64,000 bases of DNA from Pedobacter sp. SYP-B3415 (GTDB lineage Bacteria; Bacteroidota; Bacteroidia; Sphingobacteriales; Sphingobacteriaceae): contig NZ_RXNQ01000034.1 in the NCBI RefSeq assembly GCF_004138205.1, positions 233,074-297,073 of the forward strand. The letters run 5' to 3'. Shown here piece by piece: positions 29,885 through 38,985 of the stretch. The notes beneath the pieces are model-generated. The model was not told the DNA's origin and ran no database searches. It worked only from the letters and a program-made list of their open reading frames with translations. How positions within the stretch are numbered: the stretch's first letter is position 1; every line of letters starts with the position of its first letter. A program made the position numbers and the translations under genes.

Positions 29885-31801
29885 ATGATAGCCAGACCGG
29901 AGAAGCGGCAACGCCTGAGGCTGCTGTATTTATTGCTGCTGCTTTGTTTTCAGATTCCACTTTCAGCCCAGACTCCGGTAAAGGTTATAGATAAACGGCC
30001 GCAGCATATCTTTTCATATGGCGAGATCTGGTCTCTCGAAGACCCAGAGGGAAAATTGTCGATAGGCGACGTCTCAGCAGCATCTTTTAGCACGAAATTC
30101 AGACCCAGCACGGCCTATACGCCCAAGGCACACAATATCGGTTCATGGTATTGGTATAAATTCAAGATCCGCCACAACGCAAATACCGGCAAAAACTGGA
30201 TACTCGAATTCTTTGACCAGACTATAGACGACCTTCAGCTCTTCGTGTTGGATGGGAGAACCATTCGCAAATCGCATCATCTTGGCGATTCTTACCGCTT
30301 TGATAACCGCAGCTACCGGCATAAAAACTTCACGCTTGATCTCCAGAATGAACGAACCGAAGAGCTGACCTATTATGTCCGGATAAAATCTTCACAGTCT
30401 GCGAGCGTGATCATCGTATTGCGCAATGTAAAGTGGTTTGTTCAGTATGCGCTTGATGAATACCTGATCTTCGGGCTTTTTTACGGCATGGTAATCGTCT
30501 TCAGCCTGTATAACCTGATGATGTTTATAGCTGTGCGGCAGCGGCAGTATTTGTATTATGTGCTGTATAACCTGAGCATCGGCTTTTATGAAATGACCAT
30601 AGATGGAATCGCCTTTCAGTATCTGTGGCCCGCCAGCCCGGCTATGAACCAGTATTCATACGGCTTTGCGCTTTACCTGACCAGTGTGTTCGCACTTTTG
30701 TTTACCCAGAACTTCCTCTACCTGCGTGCAAAAGCGCCTCGTTTTCATAAGGTGCTGACAGGAATTATCATCTTACGCAGTTGTTATTTTATCGCCAGCC
30801 TTTTTTTTCCGGTGCTGTTCAATGCAAAGTTCGTGGAGATTGTTCCTCTTGTGGCCGCATTTTCAGCTGGTGTTTACGTACTGCAGCAGGGTTACAATCC
30901 GGCGCGATTTTTTGTTGCCGGCTATAGTTTCCTTCTGGCCGGTTTTATCATTAAGATTCTCATCTTGCTTAATGTGAGCTGGCTGCCCTATGGGCCACTC
31001 ACGCATTATAGTTTAAGTTTTTGCTTCGTTGCAGAAATGATCCTGGTATCTTTTGCTATAGGCGATAACATCCGCCACCTGCGCAAGAAGAAAGACCGGG
31101 CGCAAAAACGGGTTATAGAGCAGTTGCAGCTTAATGAGAAACTAACCAACACGCTAAATAAGGAACTCAGTTCGCTTGTAGAGCAACGAACCGGTGAAAT
31201 TGTTGCGCAGGCAGAGATCATAAAAAGCCAGAACGCCACGCTGTCTGACATGAACAGCCGACTGGTCGAGCAGGCCGAAGAAATTTCAAGAATGAATGTG
31301 CTTCTTGAAAAAGACAACCAGGAGCTTCAGATCAACATTGAAAAGGTGTCACGCGCCAGGGTCATGTCTCAGGATGTAGGGTTTGAAGAGTTTAGCAAGA
31401 TCTATCCCGACCGCGAAACCTGTTTCAAATACCTGGCAGATCTGAAGTGGGAAAAAGGCTACGAGTGCCGCAGATGTGGCAATACACATTATCTTTCCGG
31501 ACAGCTTCCGCACAGCCGGAGATGCTCAAAATGCCGGTATGAAGAATCAGTTATCGCCCATACCATTTTCCAGAATAGTCGCATTCCAATTAACAAAGCC
31601 TTTTATATGCTGTTTCTGGTTTACACCACCAAAGGAAAAATCTCTTCGCATAAACTTTCAGAAATTTTATCGATAAGGCAAAGCACGTGTTGGTCTTATG
31701 GAAGTAAAATGAAAAAACTGATGGAATCAAAAAGGCGCTTATTAAAAAATGCCGGCGACAAGGGCTGGAGCAAGCTTGTTTTTGAAGATATTTCAGAATA
31801 G
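29885..31801 (+). CDS. 7TMR-DISM receptor fused to IS1595-type zinc-ribbon/HTH domain
   Basis: 638 residues. Signal peptide 1-29, then an extracytoplasmic 7TMR-DISMED2-like domain (about 40-185; SWYWYKFKIRHNA). A seven-helix 7TMR-DISM module follows (about 192-395), then a coiled coil (400-490). The C-terminus is a zinc ribbon with C528, C531, C547 and C550, followed by a helix-turn-helix-like segment to about 615 (KLSEILSIRQSTCWSYGSKMK). The C-terminal layout matches the N-terminal DNA-binding part of IS1595 transposases, but no DDE nuclease domain follows. I infer a membrane-bound, ligand-responsive DNA-binding regulator. Alternatively the ribbon may bind protein. It is a monocistronic-looking gene; targets are unknown. 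Confidence 0.88.
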   Translation: MIARPEKRQRLRLLYLLLLLCFQIPLSAQTPVKVIDKRPQHIFSYGEIWSLEDPEGKLSIGDVSAASFSTKFRPSTAYTPKAHNIGSWYWYKFKIRHNANTGKNWILEFFDQTIDDLQLFVLDGRTIRKSHHLGDSYRFDNRSYRHKNFTLDLQNERTEELTYYVRIKSSQSASVIIVLRNVKWFVQYALDEYLIFGLFYGMVIVFSLYNLMMFIAVRQRQYLYYVLYNLSIGFYEMTIDGIAFQYLWPASPAMNQYSYGFALYLTSVFALLFTQNFLYLRAKAPRFHKVLTGIIILRSCYFIASLFFPVLFNAKFVEIVPLVAAFSAGVYVLQQGYNPARFFVAGYSFLLAGFIIKILILLNVSWLPYGPLTHYSLSFCFVAEMILVSFAIGDNIRHLRKKKDRAQKRVIEQLQLNEKLTNTLNKELSSLVEQRTGEIVAQAEIIKSQNATLSDMNSRLVEQAEEISRMNVLLEKDNQELQINIEKVSRARVMSQDVGFEEFSKIYPDRETCFKYLADLKWEKGYECRRCGNTHYLSGQLPHSRRCSKCRYEESVIAHTIFQNSRIPINKAFYMLFLVYTTKGKISSHKLSEILSIRQSTCWSYGSKMKKLMESKRRLLKNAGDKGWSKLVFEDISE

Positions 31802-32039
31802 CCTGTGCGAGCTGCCTGCTGCCTGCCAAGGCGTATCAGCATCTGCTGAATAAAGCCGCTTATAAGTTGATTATGAACTAAATAGCCAGGCGGGTAAAGC
31901 GTATCAAAGCAGTTGTAAATGTCTGCTAAACAGGCGTTTAATTGAAATTTTTCTGGTATTTCTTTGCGGGCATATGTACATTCGCTCATCCGGTCAGACC
32001 AGCAGGTTATCGGTCAGACCTTTCTAAAGAAGATTTATT

Positions 32040-33134
32040 ATGCGACATAAGCTGTTTTTGACCATGCTTTTTACACTACTCGTGATGCAAAGTGAGGCGC
32101 AATTCATTTCTTTTTCGGAAGCGGAGATGGCGAGGCTCAAAAAACGGGTCAAGGCAGATGAACATGCATCAAGGCTTTACCAGACCTGGAAGGCGGTTGC
32201 AGATAAGGCGCTGGATGCTGAACCAGGGCCCATAGCCAGGATAACATCGCAAGGATTGCTGATGGGAAACCCGGCGAAAACGGCAAGCCTGAATGCGGTT
32301 GCAGATGCCCCGAAAATGTACGCACTTGCACTGGCTTACCGGCTGGACCGGAAACCAGAATACCTTTCCAAGGCGGCCCAATTTTTAAACGCCTGGGCAC
32401 AAACAAACAAAGCCACAGGTAATCCCATAGATGAAACAAAACTGGAAGAAGTTTTCCTGGCTTTTGACCTGTTAAAAGAAAAACTGCCGCGCGACACGCG
32501 CGACCGCGTAGTTACCTGGTTTGAAAATATTGCAGCAGCAGAACTGGATTCAGAATCTGCGAAAGCCGGCAGGTCTACCGCAAAAAACAACTGGAACTCG
32601 CACCGGATCAAAATAATGGTTCAAACAACTCTTGCAACGGGTACAAGGAAGTTTGTTGCAGCCATTGACAAGGAGATACAAAATCAGATTGCTGTTAATC
32701 TTCGTGCTGACGGTTCAACATTTGATTTTCATGAACGGGACGCGCTGCACTATCATATTTATTCGCTCGAACCGCTGCTGAAAGCACTGATTGCCTGGAA
32801 GCGTGCAGGAAACAAAAATTATTTTTTGTACGAAACATCAGGCGGAGCCTCTGTTAAAAAGTCGGTCGATTTTCTGCTTCCATTCGCGTCAGGAACACAG
32901 AAACATATCGAATTTGCAAACAGCACTGTCGGCTTTGACAAGGCGCGCGCCGGGAATGGCGAAAAAGGGTATCAACCGGCAGCATTTGTTCCGGCGCGTT
33001 CGGTTCCGGTACTGGCAGAGGCTGTTTATTTTGATCCTGCTTATTCCCGGGCGATTGCGGCCATTCCGGGCATTGGTTCCCAATTTCTGAACTGGGAGCT
33101 ATTGAGCGCCGAAATAAAATCTTCAAGGCGATGA
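32040..33134 (+). CDS. Secreted alginate-lyase-fold polysaccharide lyase
   Basis: 364 residues with a signal peptide ending SEAQ. The body is an (alpha/alpha) toroid of the Alginate_lyase family (PF05426), with the active-site-like segments KNNWNSHRIKIM (about 182-193) and RDALHYHIYSLEPL (about 233-246). These offer the Asn, His and Tyr residues used in beta-elimination of uronides. It is the first of three coupled genes; the second begins inside its stop (ATGA overlap). Probably periplasmic, acting on oligouronides. The exact CAZy family is uncertain. Confidence 0.82.
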   Translation: MRHKLFLTMLFTLLVMQSEAQFISFSEAEMARLKKRVKADEHASRLYQTWKAVADKALDAEPGPIARITSQGLLMGNPAKTASLNAVADAPKMYALALAYRLDRKPEYLSKAAQFLNAWAQTNKATGNPIDETKLEEVFLAFDLLKEKLPRDTRDRVVTWFENIAAAELDSESAKAGRSTAKNNWNSHRIKIMVQTTLATGTRKFVAAIDKEIQNQIAVNLRADGSTFDFHERDALHYHIYSLEPLLKALIAWKRAGNKNYFLYETSGGASVKKSVDFLLPFASGTQKHIEFANSTVGFDKARAGNGEKGYQPAAFVPARSVPVLAEAVYFDPAYSRAIAAIPGIGSQFLNWELLSAEIKSSRR

Positions 33135-34381
33135 AGGTTCAGCAGTTCGTCTTATTTACATTTAGGTTTATGACCCAGAGATCAAGAGTCTGTTGCGCTG
33201 CAGCGGGCTTTATCACGCTAGTTCTTTTTGCTGTTCCAGCCGCTAACGCACAGTTAGCAGGCTTTGCCAGCGAAGCAACAAAGCTCCTGAAGAAAAGTAT
33301 TCTTAAAGACGCCGAGCAAGCTTTAAAACTGGAGCCCATTACTGTAACAGCCAGCCCGGCAGAACGAAGTGGGGGCAGCATACACGATTTTTATTCTGAA
33401 GGTGATTATTGGTGGCCGGACACTGAAAACCCAGGCGGACCATATGTTCAGCGGGACGGAATGACCAATCCGGCCAACTTTACCGCCCACAGACGAGCCA
33501 TGATCAGGTTTAGCCAGATCATAGGCACGCTGGCGTCCGCCTATTGCCTGACTGGCAGGGAGATCTATGCCCGGCATGCCTTGCGGCATCTGAGGGCCTG
33601 GTTCACAGATCCGGAAACGTTGATGAACCCATCCCTGCAGTTTGCTCAGGCTATCGAAGGCCGCTTTACCGGCCGGGGTATCGGGATTATTGATACCATC
33701 CATTTAATGGAAGTAGCCAGGGGCATTGAAATATTTGCCGGGTCTTCATTATTTACTAATGAACTCAACGCGTTAACGGGCTGGTTCAGGCGTTACCTGC
33801 AGTGGTTAACAACACATCCTTACGGCGAGGAAGAAAAGAACGCCAAAAATAACCATGGCACCTGCTGGGTAATGCAAGTGGCCTGTTTTGCCCGCCTTAC
33901 CAAAAACGAAGCGGTGCTGCAGATGTGCCGTGATCGTTTTACCACCGTTTTGATGCCCGGGCAAATGGCCACTGACGGAAGTTTTCCCCTTGAACTTAAA
34001 CGTACCAAGCCCTATGGCTACTCACTCTTTAACCTCGACGCCATGGTTATGTGCGGTTTATTACTGTCAGACCAATCGCATGATCTATGGCGTTTTAAAC
34101 TGCTGGACGGCCGGAACCTGGAGCGGGCAGTTAAATTTATCTACCCATATATTAAGGATAAAAACAGCTGGCCGTACGCAAAAGACGTGATGTATTGGAA
34201 CGACTGGCCTGTTGCCCAGCCGGCGCTGATCTTTGCCGCCATACGCTTTCAGAATGCCAGGTGGTTCAGTACCTGGAAATCGCTGGAACACCATCCGCAG
34301 CATGAAGAAGTGATTCGCAATCTACCCGTTCGCCATCCGATACTTTGGTTTGACCTTATACCACGATCAGATTCCAACTAA
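33131..34381 (+). CDS. Secreted alginate-lyase-fold polysaccharide lyase, PL38-like
   Basis: 416 residues (a second in-frame ATG at 33170 gives a shorter signal peptide ending ANAQ). Marked motifs are DYWWPDTENPGGPYVQRDG in the N-terminal third, KNNHGTCWVMQ (catalytic Asn/His region) and RTKPYGYSLFNLDAM (catalytic Tyr region). These recall PL38 enzymes, known to act on glucuronan or alginate; the assignment is tentative. It overlaps the upstream lyase gene by 4 bp and precedes GH88 by 18 bp, so the three proteins should act in one degradation pathway. Confidence 0.8.
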   Translation: MKVQQFVLFTFRFMTQRSRVCCAAAGFITLVLFAVPAANAQLAGFASEATKLLKKSILKDAEQALKLEPITVTASPAERSGGSIHDFYSEGDYWWPDTENPGGPYVQRDGMTNPANFTAHRRAMIRFSQIIGTLASAYCLTGREIYARHALRHLRAWFTDPETLMNPSLQFAQAIEGRFTGRGIGIIDTIHLMEVARGIEIFAGSSLFTNELNALTGWFRRYLQWLTTHPYGEEEKNAKNNHGTCWVMQVACFARLTKNEAVLQMCRDRFTTVLMPGQMATDGSFPLELKRTKPYGYSLFNLDAMVMCGLLLSDQSHDLWRFKLLDGRNLERAVKFIYPYIKDKNSWPYAKDVMYWNDWPVAQPALIFAAIRFQNARWFSTWKSLEHHPQHEEVIRNLPVRHPILWFDLIPRSDSN

Positions 34382-34399
34382 AAGCTAAATAGACTATAC

Positions 34400-35554
34400 A
34401 TGAAGAAAACATTTTCCATCCTGTTGATGACCGTTGCCATAACAGCGCATGCGCAAAAGGCAACGATAAAAAAGCAGTTTAAAAACCTGGAACCACAGGT
34501 AAGCCTGTTATTGAAAGAGGCCCCTGCAGCAGCACAAAACGGCAGGAATTTTCCCCGAACGCTCGAAAACGGAAAGCTAAAGAACGTGGTTTCGCGCGAC
34601 TGGACAAGCGGATTTTTCCCGGGCATACTTTGGCTGATGTACGAGGGCAGTGGTGACAAAAAGTGGCTGGCCCCGGCAAAAGAATACACCGAAATGATGC
34701 GGAAAGAGCAATTTAATAAAGGAACACATGATCTCGGTTTCATGATGTTCTGCAGTTTTGGAAATGGCTACCGCCTTACCGGCGATACGGCATACAGAAA
34801 TGTGCTTGTGCAAGCTGCCCGTTCGCTGGTTAGCAGGTTCAACCAGACAACAGGCGTAATCCGCTCCTGGGATCATCATCAGGATCTTTGGAAATTTCCT
34901 GTTATTATAGATAACATGATGAACCTGGAGCTGCTGTTTGAAGCTACTAAGTATACTGGCGATTCATCATTTTACAAGATAGCTGTGCGCCATGCTGATG
35001 TGACGCTCAAAAATCACTTCAGGGCAGACAACAGCTCATATCATGTGATAGACTACGATCCGGAAACGGGACAGGTAAGAAAAAAGATGACCCACCAGGG
35101 TTATGCAGATGAGTCGGCCTGGGCCCGCGGTCAGGCCTGGGGGTTATACGGGTATACACTCTGTTACCGGTACACAAAAGATAAAAAGTACCTGGAGCAG
35201 GCTGAAAAAATAGCTGCTTATATTCTCAACCACCCCAGAAAAACCACCGACCTTGTTCCCTATTGGGATTATGACGCGCCCGGTGATGATCAACCCCGTG
35301 ATGCCTCAGCCGCTTCGGTAACCAGTTCGGCACTTTTTGAATTGGCGGAATTAAGTGGCAAAAGTGCTTATCGCGCACAGGCAAAGCTGATTCTTGAAAA
35401 CCTGGGTAAATTCTACAGGTCGGCGGCAGGAAGCAATTCAGGGTTTATTCTTGCACACAGTACCGGGCATTTGCCGGCTAAAAGCGAGATCGATGTACCG
35501 CTGATCTATGCAGATTACTATTACCTGGAAGCCCTGCTCCGCAGCCGCAGATAA
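34400..35554 (+). CDS. Unsaturated glucuronyl hydrolase, family GH88
   Basis: 384 residues with a short signal peptide (to AHAQ). Family GH88 hydrates the C4-C5 double bond left by polysaccharide lyases and so releases the unsaturated uronic acid. Two aspartates fit the family: one in GTHDLGFMMFCSFGNGYRLTGD (about residues 112-133) and the other in VIIDNMMNLELLF (about 170). WARGQAWGLYGYTLCYRYT and IPLIYADYYYLEAL-type C-terminal sequence are also typical. Its place after two lyases strongly supports this role. A terminator follows. Confidence 0.92.
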   Translation: MKKTFSILLMTVAITAHAQKATIKKQFKNLEPQVSLLLKEAPAAAQNGRNFPRTLENGKLKNVVSRDWTSGFFPGILWLMYEGSGDKKWLAPAKEYTEMMRKEQFNKGTHDLGFMMFCSFGNGYRLTGDTAYRNVLVQAARSLVSRFNQTTGVIRSWDHHQDLWKFPVIIDNMMNLELLFEATKYTGDSSFYKIAVRHADVTLKNHFRADNSSYHVIDYDPETGQVRKKMTHQGYADESAWARGQAWGLYGYTLCYRYTKDKKYLEQAEKIAAYILNHPRKTTDLVPYWDYDAPGDDQPRDASAASVTSSALFELAELSGKSAYRAQAKLILENLGKFYRSAAGSNSGFILAHSTGHLPAKSEIDVPLIYADYYYLEALLRSRR

Positions 35555-35556
35555 AC

Positions 35557-35589
35557 AAAAAAGCCCGCTGCCTGGCAGCGGGCCCTTTT
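35557..35589. terminator. Terminator between GH88 and the barrel gene
   Basis: A 9-bp GC-rich stem (GCCCGCTGC at 35563-35571 with GCAGCGGGC at 35575-35583) is flanked by A6 on the left and T4 on the right, and so works for both convergent genes. Confidence 0.8.
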
Positions 35590-35599
35590 CGGCAGCTGT

Positions 35600-36214
35600 T
35601 TAGAATTTTACACCGATACCAACCTGAAATACCTGGTTGCGGAATTCGGGTGTGCGGGAGGTGCCGTCTTCGTTATTTTTTTGAAAATCGAGCGCGTAGC
35701 GGCCATGGATATCAAATTGCTGATTGATGTCGTAGCGGAAACCAATTACACCGCCTACCAGACTTTTGCGAAAGCGGTCTGAGTCTTCGTCAATCTGCCG
35801 CTCAATACTACCCAGGCTGTTTTCGTACTTATTGTTTGTAGAAAGCAGGAAGGACACCTGCGGACCGGCGATGAGGTTCAGTCCGCCTGCAAGATTGATC
35901 CTTGCAAGTAAAGGTGCATCAATAAAGTGTGTTGTCTGGGTGAATGTACCAAATGGTGCGTCGGCTTTATAACCCTTGGTCGAATACAGCAGCTCTGGTG
36001 AAAAGGCCAGCCGGTCTACGATCGGGATATCAAGCGTTACACCGCCGTTAAACCCTACCAGGTAATCCGTATTAAAGTTGTTGTTCCCATCATCCTTAAT
36101 GATGTTTGAAATATTCAGGCCTGCTTTCAGTCCGAGTCTGATCTTGCTGTCGTTTTGCGCGCTGGCTGAAACCGTTATGAACAGTGCTGCAGCCAGAAAA
36201 AATAATTTTTTCAT
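35600..36214 (-). CDS. PorT-like outer-membrane beta-barrel protein
   Basis: 204 residues with a signal peptide ending SASAQ. Alternating beta-strand sequence follows (RLGLKAGLNISNI, LVGFNGGVTLDIPI, FSPELLYSTKGYK, NLIAGPQVSFLL) and the terminus is QVGIGVKF. This is the 8-strand porin-family/OMP_b-brl_2 type common in Bacteroidota. Role not known. Confidence 0.85.
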   Translation of the reverse strand: MKKLFFLAAALFITVSASAQNDSKIRLGLKAGLNISNIIKDDGNNNFNTDYLVGFNGGVTLDIPIVDRLAFSPELLYSTKGYKADAPFGTFTQTTHFIDAPLLARINLAGGLNLIAGPQVSFLLSTNNKYENSLGSIERQIDEDSDRFRKSLVGGVIGFRYDINQQFDIHGRYALDFQKNNEDGTSRTPEFRNQVFQVGIGVKF

Positions 36215-36415
36215 GTGGTTTTTAAAGTATGTTACAGCGCTTATGTAATAAACATGCCAAACCGGAAAAGAGTGTTTGCATACTTCATCTGGTTGTCTTG
36301 CGAAAAATTCAGATGCCCAAATCCGGTCAGATCGAAGTATTTTCCTTATGCTTGTGTATCAAATTTAATACAAAAAGCAAAGCATCGTTGGATATCAAAG
36401 CCTTGGACTACCTTC

Positions 36416-36625
36416 GTGTCAGTGATTTTTCAACTGTTCCTTTTACCGTTTCTGATCGCTGCGGTGTTATGTACAACAATGGTATACCTGTTGTTACGAA
36501 AACGCGGACTGTCCCGCCTTACGTTCTGGCTATCGGTCATTTCGTTGGGGCTGGGTCTGGGGTTTATCCTGTTTGTGGGGTTTTACCTCATTTTCAGCAA
36601 ACGGTATTTCGGGCAATTTAGCTAA
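36416..36625 (+). CDS. Small two-helix membrane protein (start uncertain)
   Basis: The frame encodes two hydrophobic helices (FQLFLLPFLIAAVLC and FWLSVISLGLGLGFILFVGFYLIF) separated by a basic loop (RKRGLSR), as in a small inner-membrane protein. A GTG start at 36416 gives 69 residues; an ATG at 36479 would lose the first helix, and upstream ATGs give an unlikely basic N-terminus. The stop lies 10 bp before the GH3 gene, so the two may be cotranscribed. Not recognised. Confidence 0.45.
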   Translation: MSVIFQLFLLPFLIAAVLCTTMVYLLLRKRGLSRLTFWLSVISLGLGLGFILFVGFYLIFSKRYFGQFS

Positions 36626-36635
36626 CAAAACAAAA

Positions 36636-38369
36636 ATGACTTTTCGGAAATCTGCTTTTCTTCTTGCCTTCGGCGCGCTCGCTTCTTTAAACGCTTCCGC
36701 ACAACAGCCCGGCTTTGCTGCTTTGCTTGACGCCCCGCCGCGCTGGGTCGATTCTGTTTTTAATAAAATGAACAGGCATGACCGCATTGCGCAGCTTTTC
36801 TTCGTCAGGGCGCATACAAACCTGAGCAGAGCATACCAGGATTCGGTAGGCAGAGTCATTAAAGATGAGCATTTGGGTGGGGTGGTTTTTTTTCAGGGCG
36901 GACCTGTCAGGCAGGCTGCGCTGACCAATAAATATCAATCTGTCAGCAAATACCCGCTGCTGGTTACTTCAGATGGTGAATGGGGTTTGGGCATGCGGTT
37001 AGACAGCACGATGTCTTATCCGTACCAGATGGCACTGGGTGCTATCCAGGATAAAAGTCTATTGCATCAAATGGGTCTTGAAGTGGCCAAAGACTTCAGG
37101 CGTATTGGCATGCACATGAACCTTGCGCCGGTTGTCGATGTGAACAACAATGCCAAAAACCCCGTAATCAACTACCGCTCATTTGGCGAAAATAAATATA
37201 ATGTGGCTCAGAAAGCCGCAGAATATGTTCGCGGAATGCAGGACGGCGGACTGATTACCAGTATTAAACATTTTCCCGGTCACGGCGATACCGATGTGGA
37301 TTCGCATTATGACCTGCCGCAGCTAAAATTCAGTAAGGAACGCCTGGATACACTTGAAATGTATCCTTTTCGCGAGCTGATTAATCAGGGCGTATCTGGT
37401 GTCATGGTTGCCCATATGAATATCCCATCGCTCGATAATACCCCAAACCTGCCTTCTACGTTATCTAAACCGATTATTACCGATATCCTGAAAAAAGGGA
37501 TGAACTTTAAAGGTATTGTAATCTCTGATGCGATGGATATGAAGGGCGTAGTGAAGTATTTCAAGGATGGTGAAGCGGAAGTGCTCGGTATCATAGCTGG
37601 TAACGATATCCTGGAATTATCTGAAAATAGCGAAGTGGCCGTAAAGATGGTTCGCCGTGCAGTAAGAAAAGGCCGTATTTCTATGGACCAGATTGACAGC
37701 AGTGTTAAGAAAATTCTTACTGCAAAATACTTTGCAGGGTTACACCAGCCAGACACTGTTAACCTTACAAATATTGCGGCAGACCTGAACCGCAGCGAAA
37801 GCATAGCGCTGCGCCAGAAACTTGCCGATGCATCGATGACCATGCTGCGCGGCCAGGAGTTTGTCAAGAGCCTTTCGCCCATGCGCAGAACGGTTCTGAT
37901 CAGCATTGGCATGCCCGAAGTTTGCGCTTTCCAGAAGGAGCTTGGCGCTTATTACAAAAATTCGGTCCATTATGTACTCAGCAATACCGCCAATGCAAAC
38001 GCCATAGCCAAAATTCTCAGGGAAACGAATGGTTTTGAACAGATGATTGTCGGCATTCATGACAGCCGCACGCGTCCGGGTAACAATATGCCGCTTAGCG
38101 CTGATGTAAAAAACTTTATAAAAGAAATGGCCGGGCGCAAAGCAGCATTTGCATTTTTTGCAAATCCATATAATCTTGCTGCCATCCCCGGTTTAGAAAA
38201 CAGTGCTGCACTGCTTGTTGCTTACCAGAAAGAAGAATGGATGCAAAAGGCAGCAGCTTCTGTATTTAAAAATGAGCTGATCGCTACGGGAAGGCTTCCA
38301 ATAACGGTGAACGGATTTTTTAAGTTCGGCGACCGCGATGAACAAACGACCGCCGGACGGGCCGATTAA
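36636..38369 (+). CDS. Secreted GH3 glycosidase (beta-N-acetylhexosaminidase type)
   Basis: 577 residues from the ATG at 36636, which gives a proper signal peptide (to NASAQ); the longer frame from 36573 begins inside the preceding gene. KHFPGHGDTDVDSH is the NagZ-type GH3 signature (His/Asp acid-base loop), and the nucleophile aspartate sits in IVISDAMDM. A GH3 C-terminal domain follows from about residue 390. Many Bacteroidota homologues continue into a serine beta-lactamase-like domain; this one stops before it. It probably cleaves GlcNAc linkages in peptidoglycan fragments or glycans. Confidence 0.9.
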   Translation: MTFRKSAFLLAFGALASLNASAQQPGFAALLDAPPRWVDSVFNKMNRHDRIAQLFFVRAHTNLSRAYQDSVGRVIKDEHLGGVVFFQGGPVRQAALTNKYQSVSKYPLLVTSDGEWGLGMRLDSTMSYPYQMALGAIQDKSLLHQMGLEVAKDFRRIGMHMNLAPVVDVNNNAKNPVINYRSFGENKYNVAQKAAEYVRGMQDGGLITSIKHFPGHGDTDVDSHYDLPQLKFSKERLDTLEMYPFRELINQGVSGVMVAHMNIPSLDNTPNLPSTLSKPIITDILKKGMNFKGIVISDAMDMKGVVKYFKDGEAEVLGIIAGNDILELSENSEVAVKMVRRAVRKGRISMDQIDSSVKKILTAKYFAGLHQPDTVNLTNIAADLNRSESIALRQKLADASMTMLRGQEFVKSLSPMRRTVLISIGMPEVCAFQKELGAYYKNSVHYVLSNTANANAIAKILRETNGFEQMIVGIHDSRTRPGNNMPLSADVKNFIKEMAGRKAAFAFFANPYNLAAIPGLENSAALLVAYQKEEWMQKAAASVFKNELIATGRLPITVNGFFKFGDRDEQTTAGRAD

Positions 38370-38858
38370 TTATTTCGACGGTTTTGCGGGTGGATTGACA
38401 GCTTCGAAGGTCCAACCTTTCAAAAAGTCCATCACCTTTTTCACGCTGTGTCCTTTACCTTCTTCAAGATAGGCGGAGTTCTGAATATGCAGCACCTTGC
38501 CCTTTCCATCAACGATGAGGAAGACGGGGTAGCCGAATCGGCCGGGGTGCCCCAATGATGCCAGGAGTGCTTCGTTTTTATTCTCCGGGCTGAAGTTAAT
38601 CAGGACTTTTTCGTAGTTGCTGGTCAGGTAGCCCTTCAATTCAGGAGTAGCCTCTACCAGGTTGTGAAATGCAATACACCAGCTGCACCAGTTGCCGCCA
38701 ACCTGCACAAACACATGTTTTTTTGCTTTGGCTGCTCTGGCTACCGCGGCCTGGAGTTCGGCTTTGGCATTGGCCTGCGGATTGTAGATCTTTGGTTTGT
38801 CCTGTGCAAAAACTGTTGAGCTTAAAAGGAGCAGGCAAACAAGTGCGATTTTTTTCAT
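38370..38858 (-). CDS. Secreted thioredoxin-fold protein (WCSWC)
   Basis: 162 residues from the ATG at 38858 (MKKIALVCLL, signal peptide to VFAQ); the frame extends upstream to 38918 but without a plausible signal. The active-site-like NWCSWC motif at about residues 55-60 sits in a thioredoxin_7 fold with the cis-proline segment GYPVFLIVDG. It probably reduces or isomerises disulfides in the periplasm. It ends directly against the convergent GH3 gene, with no gap. Confidence 0.88.
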   Translation of the reverse strand: MKKIALVCLLLLSSTVFAQDKPKIYNPQANAKAELQAAVARAAKAKKHVFVQVGGNWCSWCIAFHNLVEATPELKGYLTSNYEKVLINFSPENKNEALLASLGHPGRFGYPVFLIVDGKGKVLHIQNSAYLEEGKGHSVKKVMDFLKGWTFEAVNPPAKPSK

Positions 38859-38985
38859 GATCATCAATTTATCAGTTTGTAGACCAGGCAAAGGTACGGC
38901 AAAATGCGTAACATCCATCGCCCCGGGCCCGGTGCCAGGCGGGCGTAGCTGCGGCTGCGCCGGATAAGTTGTACCTTTAACAGCA

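Noticed and set aside
36636..38369. GH3 gene as a truncated pseudogene lacking the beta-lactamase domain
   Set aside because: The reading frame is intact through a complete GH3 C-terminal domain with a natural stop, and the convergent gene abuts it; stand-alone GH3 enzymes are common.
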